Below are positions 11,147 through 21,593 of a stretch of DNA of 64,000 bases, one piece after another. The position numbers were made by a program, and so were the translations under genes. How positions within the stretch are numbered: the first letter of the stretch is position 1; every line of letters begins with the position of its first letter. The stretch comes from Rhodopseudomonas infernalis (GTDB lineage: Bacteria; Pseudomonadota; Alphaproteobacteria; Rhizobiales; Xanthobacteraceae). The notes under the pieces were generated by a model. That model was not told where the DNA came from. It saw nothing but the letters and a program-made list of their open reading frames with translations, and did not search any database. The stretch lies in assembly GCF_022271405.1 (NCBI RefSeq), contig NZ_JAJNAL010000011.1, positions 89,774 through 153,773 of the forward strand. Reading direction: 5' to 3'.

Positions 11147-12553
11147 CTATGTGCGACGGTAATCGTCATCGAACCGAATGATGTCGTCCTCGCCGAGATA
11201 GCTTCCGGTCTGAACCTCGATCAATTCGAGGGTGATCTTCCCGGGATTGTCGAGCCGGTGCGTCGCACCGATCGGGATGTAGATCGACTCGTTTTCATGA
11301 ATCGTCTTGACGAGATCGTCCACCGTCACCTGAGCCGTGCCGCGGACGACGATCCAGTGCTCCGAGCGATGATGGTGCTTCTGTAGCGACAACCGCTCGC
11401 CAGGCTTGACCACGATCCGTTTCACCTGGTGGCGATCGCCCTTGTCGAGCGACTGATAGGACCCCCACGGCCGATGCACCAGGATGTGGTCCTCGGTGAC
11501 ATTGGGCGCCACAGTCTTGAGGTGGCCGACGAGCGTCTTCATGCTGTTGCTGCCGTTCTGTCGGCTCACCAGGATGGCGTCCTGCGTGGCGACGACGACC
11601 AGATCGTCGACGCCCTGAAGCGCGATGAGTGCCTTGTCGGTCCAAACGTTGCAGTTGTGAGAATCTTCGAATACCGCGTTGCCCCGGGCGGTATTGCCGT
11701 CGCTGTCCTTATCCGACAGTTGCCAGATTGCTAGCCAGGAGCCGACATCCGACCAGCCGTATGAAACTGCGATCACCGATGCGCGCGAGGTCGTTTCCAT
11801 CACGGCATAGTCGATCGAGATTGGTTTGGCGGCATCGAACGATGCGCGGTCGAGGACGCAGAAATCGAGATCTTCGGTCGCTTTGGCCACGGCCGCCTCG
11901 ACGTTCTCGATGCTGTCGGCATCGACAGCTCGGTATTCGTCCAGCAAGGTGGCGGCGCGGAACATGAAATTGCCGGTGTTCCAAAGGTAGCCGTCCGAGA
12001 CGTAGCGTTTCGCCGTCTCCAGATCGGGCTTTTCCACGAAGCGTTCGACCGGCATCACGCCATTTTGCTGTTCCGGGGAAGGTTTGATGTAGCCGTATTC
12101 GACCGACGGCCCCTCCGGACGAACGCCGAACGTGACGATACGGCCAGCCTCTGCGGCGCCCAGACCTTGTCGGCACGCGGCAACAAAAGCGGAATCATCG
12201 TCCACCACATGGTCGGCGGCGAGCGCGACGACCACGGCCTCTGGATTTCGCCGCGCCGCGAACGCTGCCCCAGCAGCGATCGCCGGACCGGAATCACGCT
12301 TGACCGGCTCGAGCAAGATATCCGCGTCCAGCCCGATCTCGGCGAGCTGCTCACGGACGAGAAAGCGATAGGCCAGATTTGTAATGACGATCGGCCGCTC
12401 GAACAGCTCGGGGTCGGAAACCCGCAGCATGGTGTTCTGAAAAGTCGAGCGATTGCCGAAGAGCGCAAGGAATTGCTTTGGACGCCCTTCGCGTGACGCT
12501 GGCCAAAGTCTCGTCCCGGCCCCACCACACATGATAAGCGGAAATATTCGCAA
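11147..12553 (-). CDS. manC: mannose-1-phosphate guanylyltransferase / mannose-6-phosphate isomerase
   Basis: Bifunctional type II PMI/GMP enzyme (468 residues) providing GDP-mannose. The N-terminal nucleotidyltransferase has CGGAGTRLWPASREGRPKQF (residues 9-28), and the C-terminal cupin (about 350-468) has HRPWGSYQ and HHHRSEHWIVV with metal-binding His residues. The start is TTG at 12553: translation from it gives MRIFPLIMCGG, matching the family N terminus, whereas the ATG at 12532 would cut off the first beta-strand. It is divergent from cysD across a 608-bp spacer and lies upstream of the phosphohexomutase. Confidence 0.94.
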   Translation of the reverse strand: MRIFPLIMCGGAGTRLWPASREGRPKQFLALFGNRSTFQNTMLRVSDPELFERPIVITNLAYRFLVREQLAEIGLDADILLEPVKRDSGPAIAAGAAFAARRNPEAVVVALAADHVVDDDSAFVAACRQGLGAAEAGRIVTFGVRPEGPSVEYGYIKPSPEQQNGVMPVERFVEKPDLETAKRYVSDGYLWNTGNFMFRAATLLDEYRAVDADSIENVEAAVAKATEDLDFCVLDRASFDAAKPISIDYAVMETTSRASVIAVSYGWSDVGSWLAIWQLSDKDSDGNTARGNAVFEDSHNCNVWTDKALIALQGVDDLVVVATQDAILVSRQNGSNSMKTLVGHLKTVAPNVTEDHILVHRPWGSYQSLDKGDRHQVKRIVVKPGERLSLQKHHHRSEHWIVVRGTAQVTVDDLVKTIHENESIYIPIGATHRLDNPGKITLELIEVQTGSYLGEDDIIRFDDDYRRT

Positions 12554-13161
12554 TCGGGCCTCCGTAGGTTTGCCTGTCCCCTAGCATGATCGACCCCGGC
12601 GGGCAATTTGACGCGCTGCAACGGCAGGGCGACGCAGATGGTCGATGGTCAGCCGTGAGGAGCAGGTGGGGTTGCAACGTCATCTCTCCTCAAGCGGCGT
12701 GCGATGCGTCCCTGCAGCTGGGGATTTTGAGTTGCTTTGCCTGGCGAGGGATAGACCTGTCCGGGACAGCCCGCCATCGTTTGTCCCGAACGGCACTGGT
12801 CTCGAGCTATCGACTGAAATCCGGCGATAGCACCTCTTAGCAGTTCGGGTCGGTATTCTTCGCGAGGATACACATCGTGCGAGTTCGCAATTGTTGAGCT
12901 CCCTCGTAACAAGCTGTGGATCGATACCAGCTTGCGACCGTCTCGAGTGTGGCCGTTCGAACGATGCAACATAGAGCGTCGCTGCGTGCGGGAAAATGCC
13001 TCGCACTTACAGAAATTCTTGTCCCGCTGAGCTGAGGGACGGGACTACGTGAACCGGGCGGATAGCTGATCCTTGAAGGCTGCTAGCTTGTACGTTACAT
13101 GCGATCCATAGATGCATCGATGACGCCGCCGATTGCGCGAGCAGTATCGGGATAATCCATT
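12554..13161. other. 608-bp intergenic region, divergent promoters
   Basis: No convincing gene is seen on either strand: the open frames here lack ribosome binding sites and protein-like composition. The region must hold the promoters for manC (leftwards) and cysD (rightwards). Base composition is less G+C-rich than the flanking genes. No repeat or RNA structure was recognised. Confidence 0.6.
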
Positions 13162-14094
13162 TTGGATAGTCAGTCGGACTGCCCCTTAACTACCAAGCTA
13201 CCGCCTAACCTGAAGCGAATCGAGTCCGAGTCGATCGAGATCATGCGCGACGTCGTCGCGACGTTCCGTAACCCGGTGATGCTCTATTCGGTCGGCAAGG
13301 ACTCCAGTGTCATGCTCCGGCTGGCACTGAAGGCATTCTATCCCGCGCCGCTACCGTTTCCGCTGCTTCATGTCGATACGACCTGGAAGTTTCGCGACAT
13401 GATTACGTTTCGCGACGAGCAGGCGCGAACCCACGGGCTGGATCTGCGGGTTCACGTCAATCGGGATGGGCTCGCGAAGGGCATCAATCCGTTCTCTGCC
13501 AGCTCGTCGACCTATACGGACATCATGAAAACCGAAGGGCTGAAGCAGGCGCTGAGCAACTATCAGTTCGACGCCGCACTCGGCGGTGCAAGGCGCGATG
13601 AAGAGAAGAGTCGCGCGAAAGAACGAATCTTCTCGTTTCGTTCGAAGGACCAGGTGTGGGACCCTCGCGATCAGAGGCCGGAGCTTTGGAATCTGTTCAA
13701 TCCGTTGATCCATCCGGGCGAGTCCATTCGGGTGTTTCCTCTGTCGAATTGGACGGAGCTCGACATCTGGACCTACATCGGTCTCGAGAAGATCCCTGTC
13801 GTTCCGTTGTATTTCGCGGCAGTCCGTCCGGTGGTCCGCCGTTCGGATAGCTGGATCATGGTCGACGATGCTCGTTTTCCGCTTGGTCCCGACGAAATCC
13901 CGGAAATGCGGCGCGTCAGGTTTCGGACGCTTGGCTGCTATCCGTTGACCGGTGCAATCGAATCTGCGGCGGAGACCGTCAGCGAGATCATCTCCGAAAT
14001 GGCGGCAACGCGGTTCTCGGAACGTCAGGGCAGGCTCATCGACGCCGATGAGGTGGGGTCGATGGAGAAGAAGAAGCGCGAAGGATACTTCTAG
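13162..14094 (+). CDS. cysD: sulfate adenylyltransferase subunit 2
   Basis: Catalytic subunit of ATP sulfurylase: sulfate plus ATP gives APS. The 310 residues include the PP-loop SVGKDSSV (43-50), [11 protein letters not shown], the [20 protein letters not shown] block and the C-terminal KKKREGYF tail, all hallmarks of CysD/NodP. The start chosen is TTG at 13162; there is no in-frame ATG before residue 28, which would remove the conserved [11 protein letters not shown] helix, so a non-ATG start is needed. It overlaps cysNC by one base. Its location at the edge of a polysaccharide cluster suggests PAPS supply for sulfation as well as, or instead of, cysteine synthesis. Confidence 0.95.
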   Translation: MDSQSDCPLTTKLPPNLKRIESESIEIMRDVVATFRNPVMLYSVGKDSSVMLRLALKAFYPAPLPFPLLHVDTTWKFRDMITFRDEQARTHGLDLRVHVNRDGLAKGINPFSASSSTYTDIMKTEGLKQALSNYQFDAALGGARRDEEKSRAKERIFSFRSKDQVWDPRDQRPELWNLFNPLIHPGESIRVFPLSNWTELDIWTYIGLEKIPVVPLYFAAVRPVVRRSDSWIMVDDARFPLGPDEIPEMRRVRFRTLGCYPLTGAIESAAETVSEIISEMAATRFSERQGRLIDADEVGSMEKKKREGYF

Positions 14095-15965
14095 TGAGTG
14101 CAAAGCCCTGCGAAGGGCCGGTCAAGGATCTGCTCCGGTTCATCACCTGCGGATCGGTCGACGACGGCAAGTCGACCATGATCGGCCGCATGCTTCATGA
14201 TTCAAAGCTGATCAGGGAAGACACTTTCCGCGCGCTGGCCGATGATTCACGCCGATATGGCACGAACGGAGGCGACGTCGATCTCGCCCTGATGGTGGAC
14301 GGGCTTCAGGCCGAGCGCGAGCAAGGGATCACCCTCGATGTGGCCTACTGCTTCTTTTCAACTCCGCGGCGGGCGTTCATCGTTGCCGATACGCCGGGCC
14401 ACGAGCAATACACCCGGAACATGGCGACCGGTGCCTCGACGGCCCAGCTCGCGGTGGTGCTGATCGATGCTCGTAAGGGGTTTTTGCAGCAAACGAAACG
14501 GCATACCTACATCTGCTCATTGCTGGGTCTGAAGCACGTCGTATTCGCCGTGAACAAGATCGACCTCGTCGGTTACTCCGAAGATGCGTTCTCGCGCATC
14601 TTCCAAGAGGCACACAACTTTGCCGCCCCGCTCGGCTTTCGATCCGTCCACGTCATCCCGATCTCCGCCCGCGACGGCGACAACATCATTGCACGATCCG
14701 CGCGCACGCCCTGGTACATCGGCCCGGCGCTGCTACCTTATTTGGAGACCGTGGACGTCTATAGCGACGCGCTCTCGAAGCCTTTCCGCTTCCAGGTGCA
14801 ATGGGTGAATCGTCCGAATTCCGAGTTTCGGGGCTACGCCGGCACGATTGCGTCAGGTCGCATCGCCAAAGGGGACGCGGTTGTCGTCCCGACATCCGGC
14901 CAAACGTCGCGTATTCAGGACATCATCAGCGATCGGGCCTCACAAGATGCTGCCGAAGCCGGCGGTGCCATCGTGCTCACCCTGGAAGACGACATCGACA
15001 TTGCGCGCGGCCACGTACTGTGCTCGCCGTCGCAGCAGCCGGAGGTCACCAATCGGTTCGCGGCGCATATACTCTGGATGGATCGCGAGCCGCTGATCTC
15101 CGGCCACTCGGTGTTGTGTCGGATCGGAACCAGCTTGATCTCCGCATCGATTTCGATCGACTGCAAGATCGACATCAGTACGCGTGCGCGGTCGCCGGGC
15201 AGCAGCATCGGCCTGAACGAAGTGGCGTTCTGCAATCTGGTCGCCGCTGCACCCGTAGCCTTCGATCCTTACGTTGATAACCCGAAGATGGGTGCGTTCG
15301 TCGTGATCGATCGCCACAGTTATCGCACCGTCGGCGCCGGAATGATCGCTTTCAATCTCGATCGGCGGGACGAACGGCAGGCAAGCCAACCGGTCGTCGA
15401 CAAGTCCGTGCGCGCTGCGCTCAAGCGGCAGAAGCCGGCGGCGCTATGGTTTACCGGGTTGTCGGGAGCCGGCAAATCGACGATTTCCCGACTTGTGGAA
15501 GCCCGCCTTCATGCTGCCGGTCATCACACGATGCTGCTGGACGGCGATCAGATGCGGGGCGGGCTGAATCGCGATCTCGGCTTCACTGCCGATGATCGGA
15601 TCGAGAATATTCGCCGCGCCGGTGAGGTCGCCAAGCTGCTGCTCGAAAGCGGTCTTATCGTGCTGTGCGCATTCATCTCGCCGTACCGCGCTGAGCGAGC
15701 GAAGGTGCGGGAGCTGTTCCAACCCGACGAGTTCGTCGAGATCTTCATCGACACGCCGATCGAGACCTGCATGGCTCGCGATCCGAAAGGCCTCTACGGC
15801 CATGCCCGCAGCGGCGAATTGACGAATTTCACCGGCGTCGATGCGCCGTATGAGGCGCCGGAGGCTCCGGAGATTCATCTGAGGACGGCTGGATCGAATC
15901 CTGGGGAACTCGCCGATCAAGTCATGGGCGTGCTGGCGTCGCGCGGGCTGGTCGGCCGATCATGA
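14094..15965 (+). CDS. cysNC: bifunctional sulfate adenylyltransferase subunit 1 / APS kinase
   Basis: A fusion of the GTPase subunit of ATP sulfurylase (CysN, about residues 1-435) with APS kinase (CysC, about 445-620), producing PAPS. The CysN part has GSVDDGKST (20-28), DTPGHEQY and NKIDLVGY. The CysC part has a P-loop [17 protein letters not shown] and [14 protein letters not shown]. The start is GTG at 14094, overlapping the last base of the cysD stop, which implies translational coupling. The arrangement is the same as rhizobial NodP-NodQ. There is no cysH or cysI nearby, so the module appears dedicated to PAPS rather than to sulfide. Confidence 0.95.
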   Translation: MSAKPCEGPVKDLLRFITCGSVDDGKSTMIGRMLHDSKLIREDTFRALADDSRRYGTNGGDVDLALMVDGLQAEREQGITLDVAYCFFSTPRRAFIVADTPGHEQYTRNMATGASTAQLAVVLIDARKGFLQQTKRHTYICSLLGLKHVVFAVNKIDLVGYSEDAFSRIFQEAHNFAAPLGFRSVHVIPISARDGDNIIARSARTPWYIGPALLPYLETVDVYSDALSKPFRFQVQWVNRPNSEFRGYAGTIASGRIAKGDAVVVPTSGQTSRIQDIISDRASQDAAEAGGAIVLTLEDDIDIARGHVLCSPSQQPEVTNRFAAHILWMDREPLISGHSVLCRIGTSLISASISIDCKIDISTRARSPGSSIGLNEVAFCNLVAAAPVAFDPYVDNPKMGAFVVIDRHSYRTVGAGMIAFNLDRRDERQASQPVVDKSVRAALKRQKPAALWFTGLSGAGKSTISRLVEARLHAAGHHTMLLDGDQMRGGLNRDLGFTADDRIENIRRAGEVAKLLLESGLIVLCAFISPYRAERAKVRELFQPDEFVEIFIDTPIETCMARDPKGLYGHARSGELTNFTGVDAPYEAPEAPEIHLRTAGSNPGELADQVMGVLASRGLVGRS

Positions 15966-16163
15966 CAAGCGGACCAGGATAGCCGAGATGATCCGGCTGC
16001 CTCCGTCGATGACCAGTCGCCGCTGGTCGACGCGTTTGGATACTACGTTGCGGCCACAAGCGTGCGCTATTGTCGAGCCAGAAGTACGCGGATCAACGCC
16101 ATCGGCGAGATCGCGATCTATAGGTCTGGCCGTGCCGCAGGATGATGATACGGAGTCAAAGAG

Positions 16164-17294
16164 ATGACCGGCTATCATGCGTTGTTTGCTAATAGACTGT
16201 GCGATATTGACACGGCGAAATACCTTTTGAACGAAGAGCTGTCTGGCCTTCTCACACCATTGATCGCACAGCGGTTCGATATCGAAACTGATCAGCTCAA
16301 ATTGAAGTTGACAAAGAGGGAGGCTTGCGACCTGGAAGGTGGAGCACTGCGGGTCGCTCTCAGCAATGTCGCCCTTGATGGGTTCACAGGCTCGGAATTG
16401 TGGACGGTTGAAGCCGCGCAGTTTTTGTCGTCCGCTGGCGCCGCCGTTATCGTATACTCGCCCAGGATCGGACGGGTCGCAAAGCTCTTGTCCGAAAGCG
16501 GCATCTTCGTCACCTCGTCCGTTGAGGAGGTCGTCGACTTTTGTCCATCGGTGCTCCATGTCAATCACTTCGAGGCGGTGCGTCCTCTCGTTGATCGCCT
16601 CGTCGGCCATGCTCGGATCGTGAACATGATCCACGGTTTGCTGCCCCGTCCCGGTCTTCCCGGGAATGAGAACGTCGATCGTTATTGTTCGGTATCTATC
16701 CATGCCAAGGCAAAGGTTCATATCCTGACTAACACCCCATGGCCGGACATCGATATCCTGCCGAATTCCTTCGACGAACGCCGTTTCACGTCCACAGGAG
16801 ATCCTGCGCGGTTCGGTCGGGCGCTTCTTTATTCGAGCCGGACCACGCCTCAGCACCGAGAGAAGTTGCGGTCCGTGCTCGCAGGGTACGGCTTGGAGTT
16901 GGAGCATTTGGGCCAGGGCGGAACGCCCACCACGGAGCCGGAGAATTTGCTGCCGCAGTTCGATGTCATCTTTGCCGTCGGAAGATCGGCCATTGAGGCC
17001 CTGGCCAGTGGGGCACACGTTATCCTATGGGATGCAGGGATTGCAGGTCCGGCCGTAACGGCCAGCAATTTCTGGCAATGCGTGACAGCCAATTTCGCCT
17101 TGGCGGCAAATGTACTGACTTGGCGCTACATCGAAAATCCCGATGCGCCGCAATGGATCGGCACGCAGTTATCCCACGGTAGTGAGGACGCGCGTGTGGC
17201 AACAACCCGCCTTACCCGAAATCACCTCAATCTATCTCGCGCCGGGTTGCGACTGTTGGCGCTTTATCAGCGTGTGCTGAACTCTGAGCTGTGA
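16164..17294 (+). CDS. putative glycosyltransferase (GT-B-like)
   Basis: A 376-residue cytoplasmic protein. The middle part reads like a GT-B-fold glycosyltransferase: an N-terminal Rossmann segment with ALRVALSNVALDGFTGSELW and HVNHFEA, then DILPNSFDERRF and YSSRTTPQHREKLRSVL, and a C-terminal RSAIEALASGAHVILWD, equivalent to the donor-binding E-loop of group 1 enzymes. The ATG at 16164 is preceded by CAAAGAG, a plausible ribosome binding site. Donor and acceptor are unknown. Base composition is somewhat lower in G+C than in the cysDNC genes. Confidence 0.7.
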   Translation: MTGYHALFANRLCDIDTAKYLLNEELSGLLTPLIAQRFDIETDQLKLKLTKREACDLEGGALRVALSNVALDGFTGSELWTVEAAQFLSSAGAAVIVYSPRIGRVAKLLSESGIFVTSSVEEVVDFCPSVLHVNHFEAVRPLVDRLVGHARIVNMIHGLLPRPGLPGNENVDRYCSVSIHAKAKVHILTNTPWPDIDILPNSFDERRFTSTGDPARFGRALLYSSRTTPQHREKLRSVLAGYGLELEHLGQGGTPTTEPENLLPQFDVIFAVGRSAIEALASGAHVILWDAGIAGPAVTASNFWQCVTANFALAANVLTWRYIENPDAPQWIGTQLSHGSEDARVATTRLTRNHLNLSRAGLRLLALYQRVLNSEL

Positions 17295-17559
17295 TCTCTC
17301 GGGAGGATTGACGACTGGAGCGTTAACTTACGAAGCTCGGCCTCGGTTCGGCGCTTCGCCTAAGCAAGGTCAAAACGTGGGGCCGGGGCACGGGCCGCCG
17401 ATGCAGCTTTTGCCTAAACCTTTGCGACCTGCGGGGTTGCCTCTGGCGGAGTTGAGCTGGTCTGTGCACGATCTAGTCTCGAGTTCGGTGGTTTCGCTCT
17501 GCAGCCAAATCGTCTAGAAGGCAGTCGCGGCACGGGATCGTGCTGGGCCGCCTTGTCAG

Positions 17560-18504
17560 ATGATCTGTGGAGCGATGTCGCCCGCGCCTTCAAAAGTAGC
17601 CATTCTGCTTGCGACCTATTGCGGCGCCGAATTTCTCGGGGAGCAGCTTGAATCGTTTCGCGCGCAGACGCATCGCGATTGGGAACTGTATGTCTCCGAC
17701 GACGGTTCGACCGACGACAGCGTCGCTATCGTCGAAGCGTTCGCGGCGTCCGTCGATCAGCGCGTCGTGGTCCGGGCGGGTGCGGGCGCCGGCTTCTGGC
17801 GCAATTTTCTATCTTTGATTCCGCGCGGCGAGATCGCGGCGGGCTATTTTGCATTCAGCGATCAGGACGACGTCTGGCTGCCCGAAAAACTCGCCAAGGC
17901 GGTTGCGTGGCTTCAAGCCGTGCCGCCGGAGCGTCCTGCGCTGTATTTTTCGCGCACTGAACTGATCGCTCGCGACGGAGCCGCGCTCGGGCTCTCGCCA
18001 CTGTTTCGACGTGCGCCGATCTTCCAGAACGCGCTGGTGCAGAACATTGGCGGCGGCAACACGATGGTGTTCAACGATGCCGCCCGCCGGCTGCTTGCGC
18101 AGACGCCCGACGATGTGGCGCTGGTGTCGCATGACTGGTGGGCCTACCAGCTGATCACCGGCGCGGGAGGGATCGCGCATTATGATCCGTGGCCCAGCCT
18201 GAAATATCGCCAGCACGGGCAGAATCTGGTCGGCTCCAATGTCGGCCTACGCGCGCGCCTCGTGCGCCTGGTTGCGTTTGCCGGCGGCCGGGTGATCGGC
18301 TGGAATGCCACAAATATTGCTGCGCTCAACAGCGTGCGGCATCTGCTGCACCCCGATCATGTGCGTGTGCTGGACCGCTTCGCGCAGGCACGCAGCGCCG
18401 GTTTTTTGATGAGGCCTTATTGGCTGTGGCGCGCCGGCGTCTACCGGCAAAAAGCCGTCGAAACCATCGGTCTGTATCTGGGCGCTCTGCTCGGCCGGAT
18501 CTGA
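17560..18504 (+). CDS. glycosyltransferase family 2
   Basis: A GT-A-fold inverting glycosyltransferase of 314 residues. The nucleotide-binding strand is KVAILLATYCGAEFLGEQLE, then YVSDDGSTDDS, a DXD-like FSDQDDVW, and SHDWWAY in the acceptor region. This resembles the RfbG/WaaV-like subfamily, often rhamnosyl- or galactosyltransferases. The start may be 17560 or the second Met at 17575 (MSPAPSKV); the first is kept provisionally. It is convergent with the RgpF-like gene, 60 bp away. Confidence 0.88.
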   Translation: MICGAMSPAPSKVAILLATYCGAEFLGEQLESFRAQTHRDWELYVSDDGSTDDSVAIVEAFAASVDQRVVVRAGAGAGFWRNFLSLIPRGEIAAGYFAFSDQDDVWLPEKLAKAVAWLQAVPPERPALYFSRTELIARDGAALGLSPLFRRAPIFQNALVQNIGGGNTMVFNDAARRLLAQTPDDVALVSHDWWAYQLITGAGGIAHYDPWPSLKYRQHGQNLVGSNVGLRARLVRLVAFAGGRVIGWNATNIAALNSVRHLLHPDHVRVLDRFAQARSAGFLMRPYWLWRAGVYRQKAVETIGLYLGALLGRI

Positions 18505-18564
18505 GCCCCGGGTGTGACGTCGTCATCGTCAATGCGCATCAGTAGACGCGGGAATGAGCCGGCT

Positions 18565-19578
18565 TCAGCGACGGGCCGCGGCGAGTGCGTTCAGATGATC
18601 GTCGATCATCGCAACGTCGAATGAGCCTGCAGACTGGATGACGTCGCGCCAGGCCGATATCGGCATCCCTGTCGGATTGGACTGCAGCAGTTCGCGTTTG
18701 ATGAACGGGCATTTGTAGTCGGTGATCAGCGAATCCCAAAAGAAGTGCATCGCGTTGATCGGGCGGCCGTGCATCAGAATGGATTGCAGTCGTCGCAGGC
18801 TGTGAGCTTGTTCGGGGCGCATGTGGCGCGTGTCGAGATTGGCCAGCCTGTCCTTCATGGTTTCGGCGACCGTCCAATACGGCGCGAGCACACCGCCGCG
18901 TAAACCTTGTGCGGCGAGCGCTTGGGTCAACCCGACTTCGCCGTTGCGGATGACCCAGCCCTTGTTGTCGACGTAGGGCATCGCCTGCCAAAATTCGCGA
19001 AATGCTGTCGACCGCAATGCTGTCGGCAGAAACAGCAGGAAAAACGACTGGACATGGTAGCGAAGCTCCCAGCTGTCGACGATGCCCCAGAAATCCGCGC
19101 GGGTGCGGTCGACGGCCGACAACATCCCAGCCAGATCCGAAAATGGCCCGTAAACACTGTCGTTCATGAGCACCAGTGCATCGAGTTCATGGAGATCGCC
19201 AACCGAGGCTATGCCGTCCTTGTAGGCACCGAAGTCGTAACCGGTGTTGAAACGCCACAACATGGCATGGCAGTGCGGAGCGACCCGCTGTCGGCTTTCA
19301 GCCGGAAAACTCTGTGAGTTGGTGACGAACGTGATGCGATATCCGGCCGCTTCCAACGCGCGCAGTTGATGAACGACGTAGTCGTGGATCAGGCCATCCC
19401 GGTCGAAATGAACATAGATGGCCACCTGGCGGGATCCGACCTTTGAGGCCTCGCCGGAGATGGTTTCACGGATCAGGCTGTGACGACGCCACATCCGGGC
19501 AGCCGGACGGATGATGGCGTCCTGGACGATATAGTACGACGACCGGAGCGATCTGGCGAAGTCCTTGAACTGGCTCAC
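18565..19578 (-). CDS. rhamnan synthesis protein F (RgpF) family
   Basis: A 337-residue member of the RgpF family, which contains glycosyltransferases or accessory factors of rhamnan and other polysaccharide synthesis. Diagnostic segments are VAIYVHFDRDGLIHDYVVHQ, RFNTGYDFGAYKDGI, LVLMNDSVYGPF and DFWGIVDSWELRYHVQSFFL. It lies downstream of wzm-wzt on the same strand, with a 146-bp gap, so the three may be co-transcribed. dTDP-rhamnose genes at 33.9-37.3 kb fit a rhamnose-containing glycan. Confidence 0.88.
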   Translation of the reverse strand: MSQFKDFARSLRSSYYIVQDAIIRPAARMWRRHSLIRETISGEASKVGSRQVAIYVHFDRDGLIHDYVVHQLRALEAAGYRITFVTNSQSFPAESRQRVAPHCHAMLWRFNTGYDFGAYKDGIASVGDLHELDALVLMNDSVYGPFSDLAGMLSAVDRTRADFWGIVDSWELRYHVQSFFLLFLPTALRSTAFREFWQAMPYVDNKGWVIRNGEVGLTQALAAQGLRGGVLAPYWTVAETMKDRLANLDTRHMRPEQAHSLRRLQSILMHGRPINAMHFFWDSLITDYKCPFIKRELLQSNPTGMPISAWRDVIQSAGSFDVAMIDDHLNALAAARR

Positions 19579-19724
19579 CGCGAACTCCCGTCGGCTGTCT
19601 TGCGAGCGCGCGGAGCGCGCCTTGAACGGAATGCCCTCGTCAGCGAGCAGGCCGGTGACGACCCTGAACGCCCTGGACTGAATGCAGAGTCGGTCGCCCG
19701 ATCAAATGCTACGCGATTGTTCTC

Positions 19725-20540
19725 TCAGCGGCTGGCGCTCGTTGACGAATCCGCCTCTGAGTTGTCGATCCCGGCGGTGTAGGCGTCGAGAATTTCGTCG
19801 ATGGGACCTGCGACCTTGATGTGACCCTGATCCATCCAGACCGCCTGATTGCAAAAACGCCGACAAGTGTCGATGCTGTGGGAAGCGAGCACCAGGATGC
19901 TCGCTTTTTCCACGAACGACTGGATGCGGGCCTGTGCTTTGTTGAGAAAGGTGGCGTCGCCGGCCATGATCCATTCGTCCATCAGCAGGACCTCGGGCGC
20001 AAAGCAGGTGGCGACGGCGAAGGTCAGGCGGGTCATCATGCCGGACGAATAGGTTCGGACCGGAAGGTTGAGATAGTCGCCGAGTTCGGTGAACTCGACG
20101 ATGTCCGGGATCCGCTCGTCGATCTCTTTTGCGCTCAGACCGAGGATCATGCCTCGAAGGCGGATATTGTCGTACCCGCTAATTTCGCTGTCGATGCCGA
20201 GTGCGATGTCGAACATCGGAGAGATCCGACCGCGTGTCGTCACGGTGCCGGATATCGGTTCGTAGATGCCGGCGAGGACGCGCAGCAGCGTGGTCTTGCC
20301 GGCTCCGTTCGATCCGATCAGCGCGACCCGATCGCCCGCCTTCAGCTGGAGCGAGATGTCACGCAGCGCCTCGACCATGATCCGCTGGTTGGCATCGGTG
20401 GCGAGATGGCCGCCCGAGCCGCGGAACAAGAGGCTCTTCTTAAGCGATCTCGATCCACCATGATAAATCGGAAACGAGACGTTGACGTTGCGGAGCGTCA
20501 GCTCGGCATCCACCGCCGAGGGCATTGGAATGATTTTCAT
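19725..20540 (-). CDS. wzt: polysaccharide ABC exporter ATP-binding protein
   Basis: ATPase of a Wzm/Wzt-type exporter that moves undecaprenyl-linked polysaccharide across the inner membrane. The 271 residues carry Walker [10 protein letters not shown], a signature variant [10 protein letters not shown] in place of LSGGQ, Walker B VLLMDEW and switch His in LASHSID, all typical of the Wzt/KpsT/TagH branch. There is no C-terminal carbohydrate-binding extension, so it is the short KpsT/RfbE-like type. The frame is open to 20636; ATG at 20540 starts 4 bp after the wzm stop and is preferred. Confidence 0.94.
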   Translation of the reverse strand: MKIIPMPSAVDAELTLRNVNVSFPIYHGGSRSLKKSLLFRGSGGHLATDANQRIMVEALRDISLQLKAGDRVALIGSNGAGKTTLLRVLAGIYEPISGTVTTRGRISPMFDIALGIDSEISGYDNIRLRGMILGLSAKEIDERIPDIVEFTELGDYLNLPVRTYSSGMMTRLTFAVATCFAPEVLLMDEWIMAGDATFLNKAQARIQSFVEKASILVLASHSIDTCRRFCNQAVWMDQGHIKVAGPIDEILDAYTAGIDNSEADSSTSASR

Positions 20541-20544
20541 GCGA

Positions 20545-21387
20545 TCAGACCCAATACGCGATGCGGGCGCGGAAACGGGAAAACACCGCTCCGGCGATCG
20601 CGAGGTTGACGATCGTGATGAGCAGCACGGCCGCATAGTTCTTCATCGTCGGCATATTGCCCAACAATGGCGCCCGCACGATCTCGATCAAGTGGAAGAA
20701 CGGATTGAAATCCACGATGAAGGTTCTGGATTTCAGGAGTTCCGGCTTCCAGAAAATCGGCGTGATGAAGAAGACGATTTGGATGGCCGAATTCAACACC
20801 TGCGGAATATCCCGAAACCGGGCCGAGACGATGCCGATGCACAGGTTGAGAACGCTGCCGTTCAAGATCACGAGCAGCAGACCAGGGATCGCCCAGAGTG
20901 CCGTCAAACCCGGCCAGAGCTGAAAATACAGAAGCACGCCGAAGTAGATGACGAAATTGTGGAGGAAGATGACGAACTTGCTCCACGTCGAACGATAGAC
21001 ATAAACGGAATAGGGCAGGCGGATTTGTTTGATGTAGGATTCGGCGCCTGTGAATAATGTCCCGCCCTCGGTCACAAAACTGGCCATCAGGGTCCAGACC
21101 AGAAGTCCGACGCACAAATAGGGCAGGAAGTCGTGGATCGGCGTGTTGAACAGTTCGCTGTAGAGAATGCCCAGCGCAACCACCATGATGGCCATGCTGG
21201 CGGTCAGCCAAAACGGCCCCAGCATCGACCTGCGGTAGCGCTGCAGGATGTCGTTCCATCCCAGGCGCACCCAGAGAGGCCATAACGCAAGGCCGTTGGT
21301 CAGGTCCTGCACCATCACCTCGACCGGTGACGGCGGGACAGCTTTCCCAAGGAGGTCGGCGCGATCGATTTCTAGGTGTGTTTTCAA
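20545..21387 (-). CDS. wzm: polysaccharide ABC exporter permease
   Basis: Integral membrane partner of Wzt, 280 residues with six predicted helices. The family block [16 protein letters not shown] (here [17 protein letters not shown]), then LGPFWLT and a C-terminal [17 protein letters not shown], are characteristic of ABC-2 exporters of O-antigen or capsule. The start is uncertain: TTG at 21387 gives a 24-residue lead, whereas GTG/ATG at 21321-21315 would give the commoner short N terminus. The 4-bp spacing to wzt implies coupling. Confidence 0.92.
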   Translation of the reverse strand: MKTHLEIDRADLLGKAVPPSPVEVMVQDLTNGLALWPLWVRLGWNDILQRYRRSMLGPFWLTASMAIMVVALGILYSELFNTPIHDFLPYLCVGLLVWTLMASFVTEGGTLFTGAESYIKQIRLPYSVYVYRSTWSKFVIFLHNFVIYFGVLLYFQLWPGLTALWAIPGLLLVILNGSVLNLCIGIVSARFRDIPQVLNSAIQIVFFITPIFWKPELLKSRTFIVDFNPFFHLIEIVRAPLLGNMPTMKNYAAVLLITIVNLAIAGAVFSRFRARIAYWV

Positions 21388-21593
21388 TGGGAAGCACCGA
21401 GTATGTAGAAAGCTGATAGCGTTGAGCTATCACCTGTCGGCGACAGGCTGTGGCAGACGTCTGCCTGTCAACGCCATGACCGCCGGTTCCTGTCAAGGGA
21501 TATCATCGACAGCAAAGGAGCAATCGATCCGTGCTGCCGTTGTCCGACGGATCCCGGGGGGAACATCAGCCCGGAGCCAATGATTCTGCGGCG

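Noticed and set aside
17308..17517. 69-codon frame between two glycosyltransferase genes
   Set aside because: No family and no ribosome binding site; low-complexity Pro/Leu/Arg composition is typical of a spurious frame.
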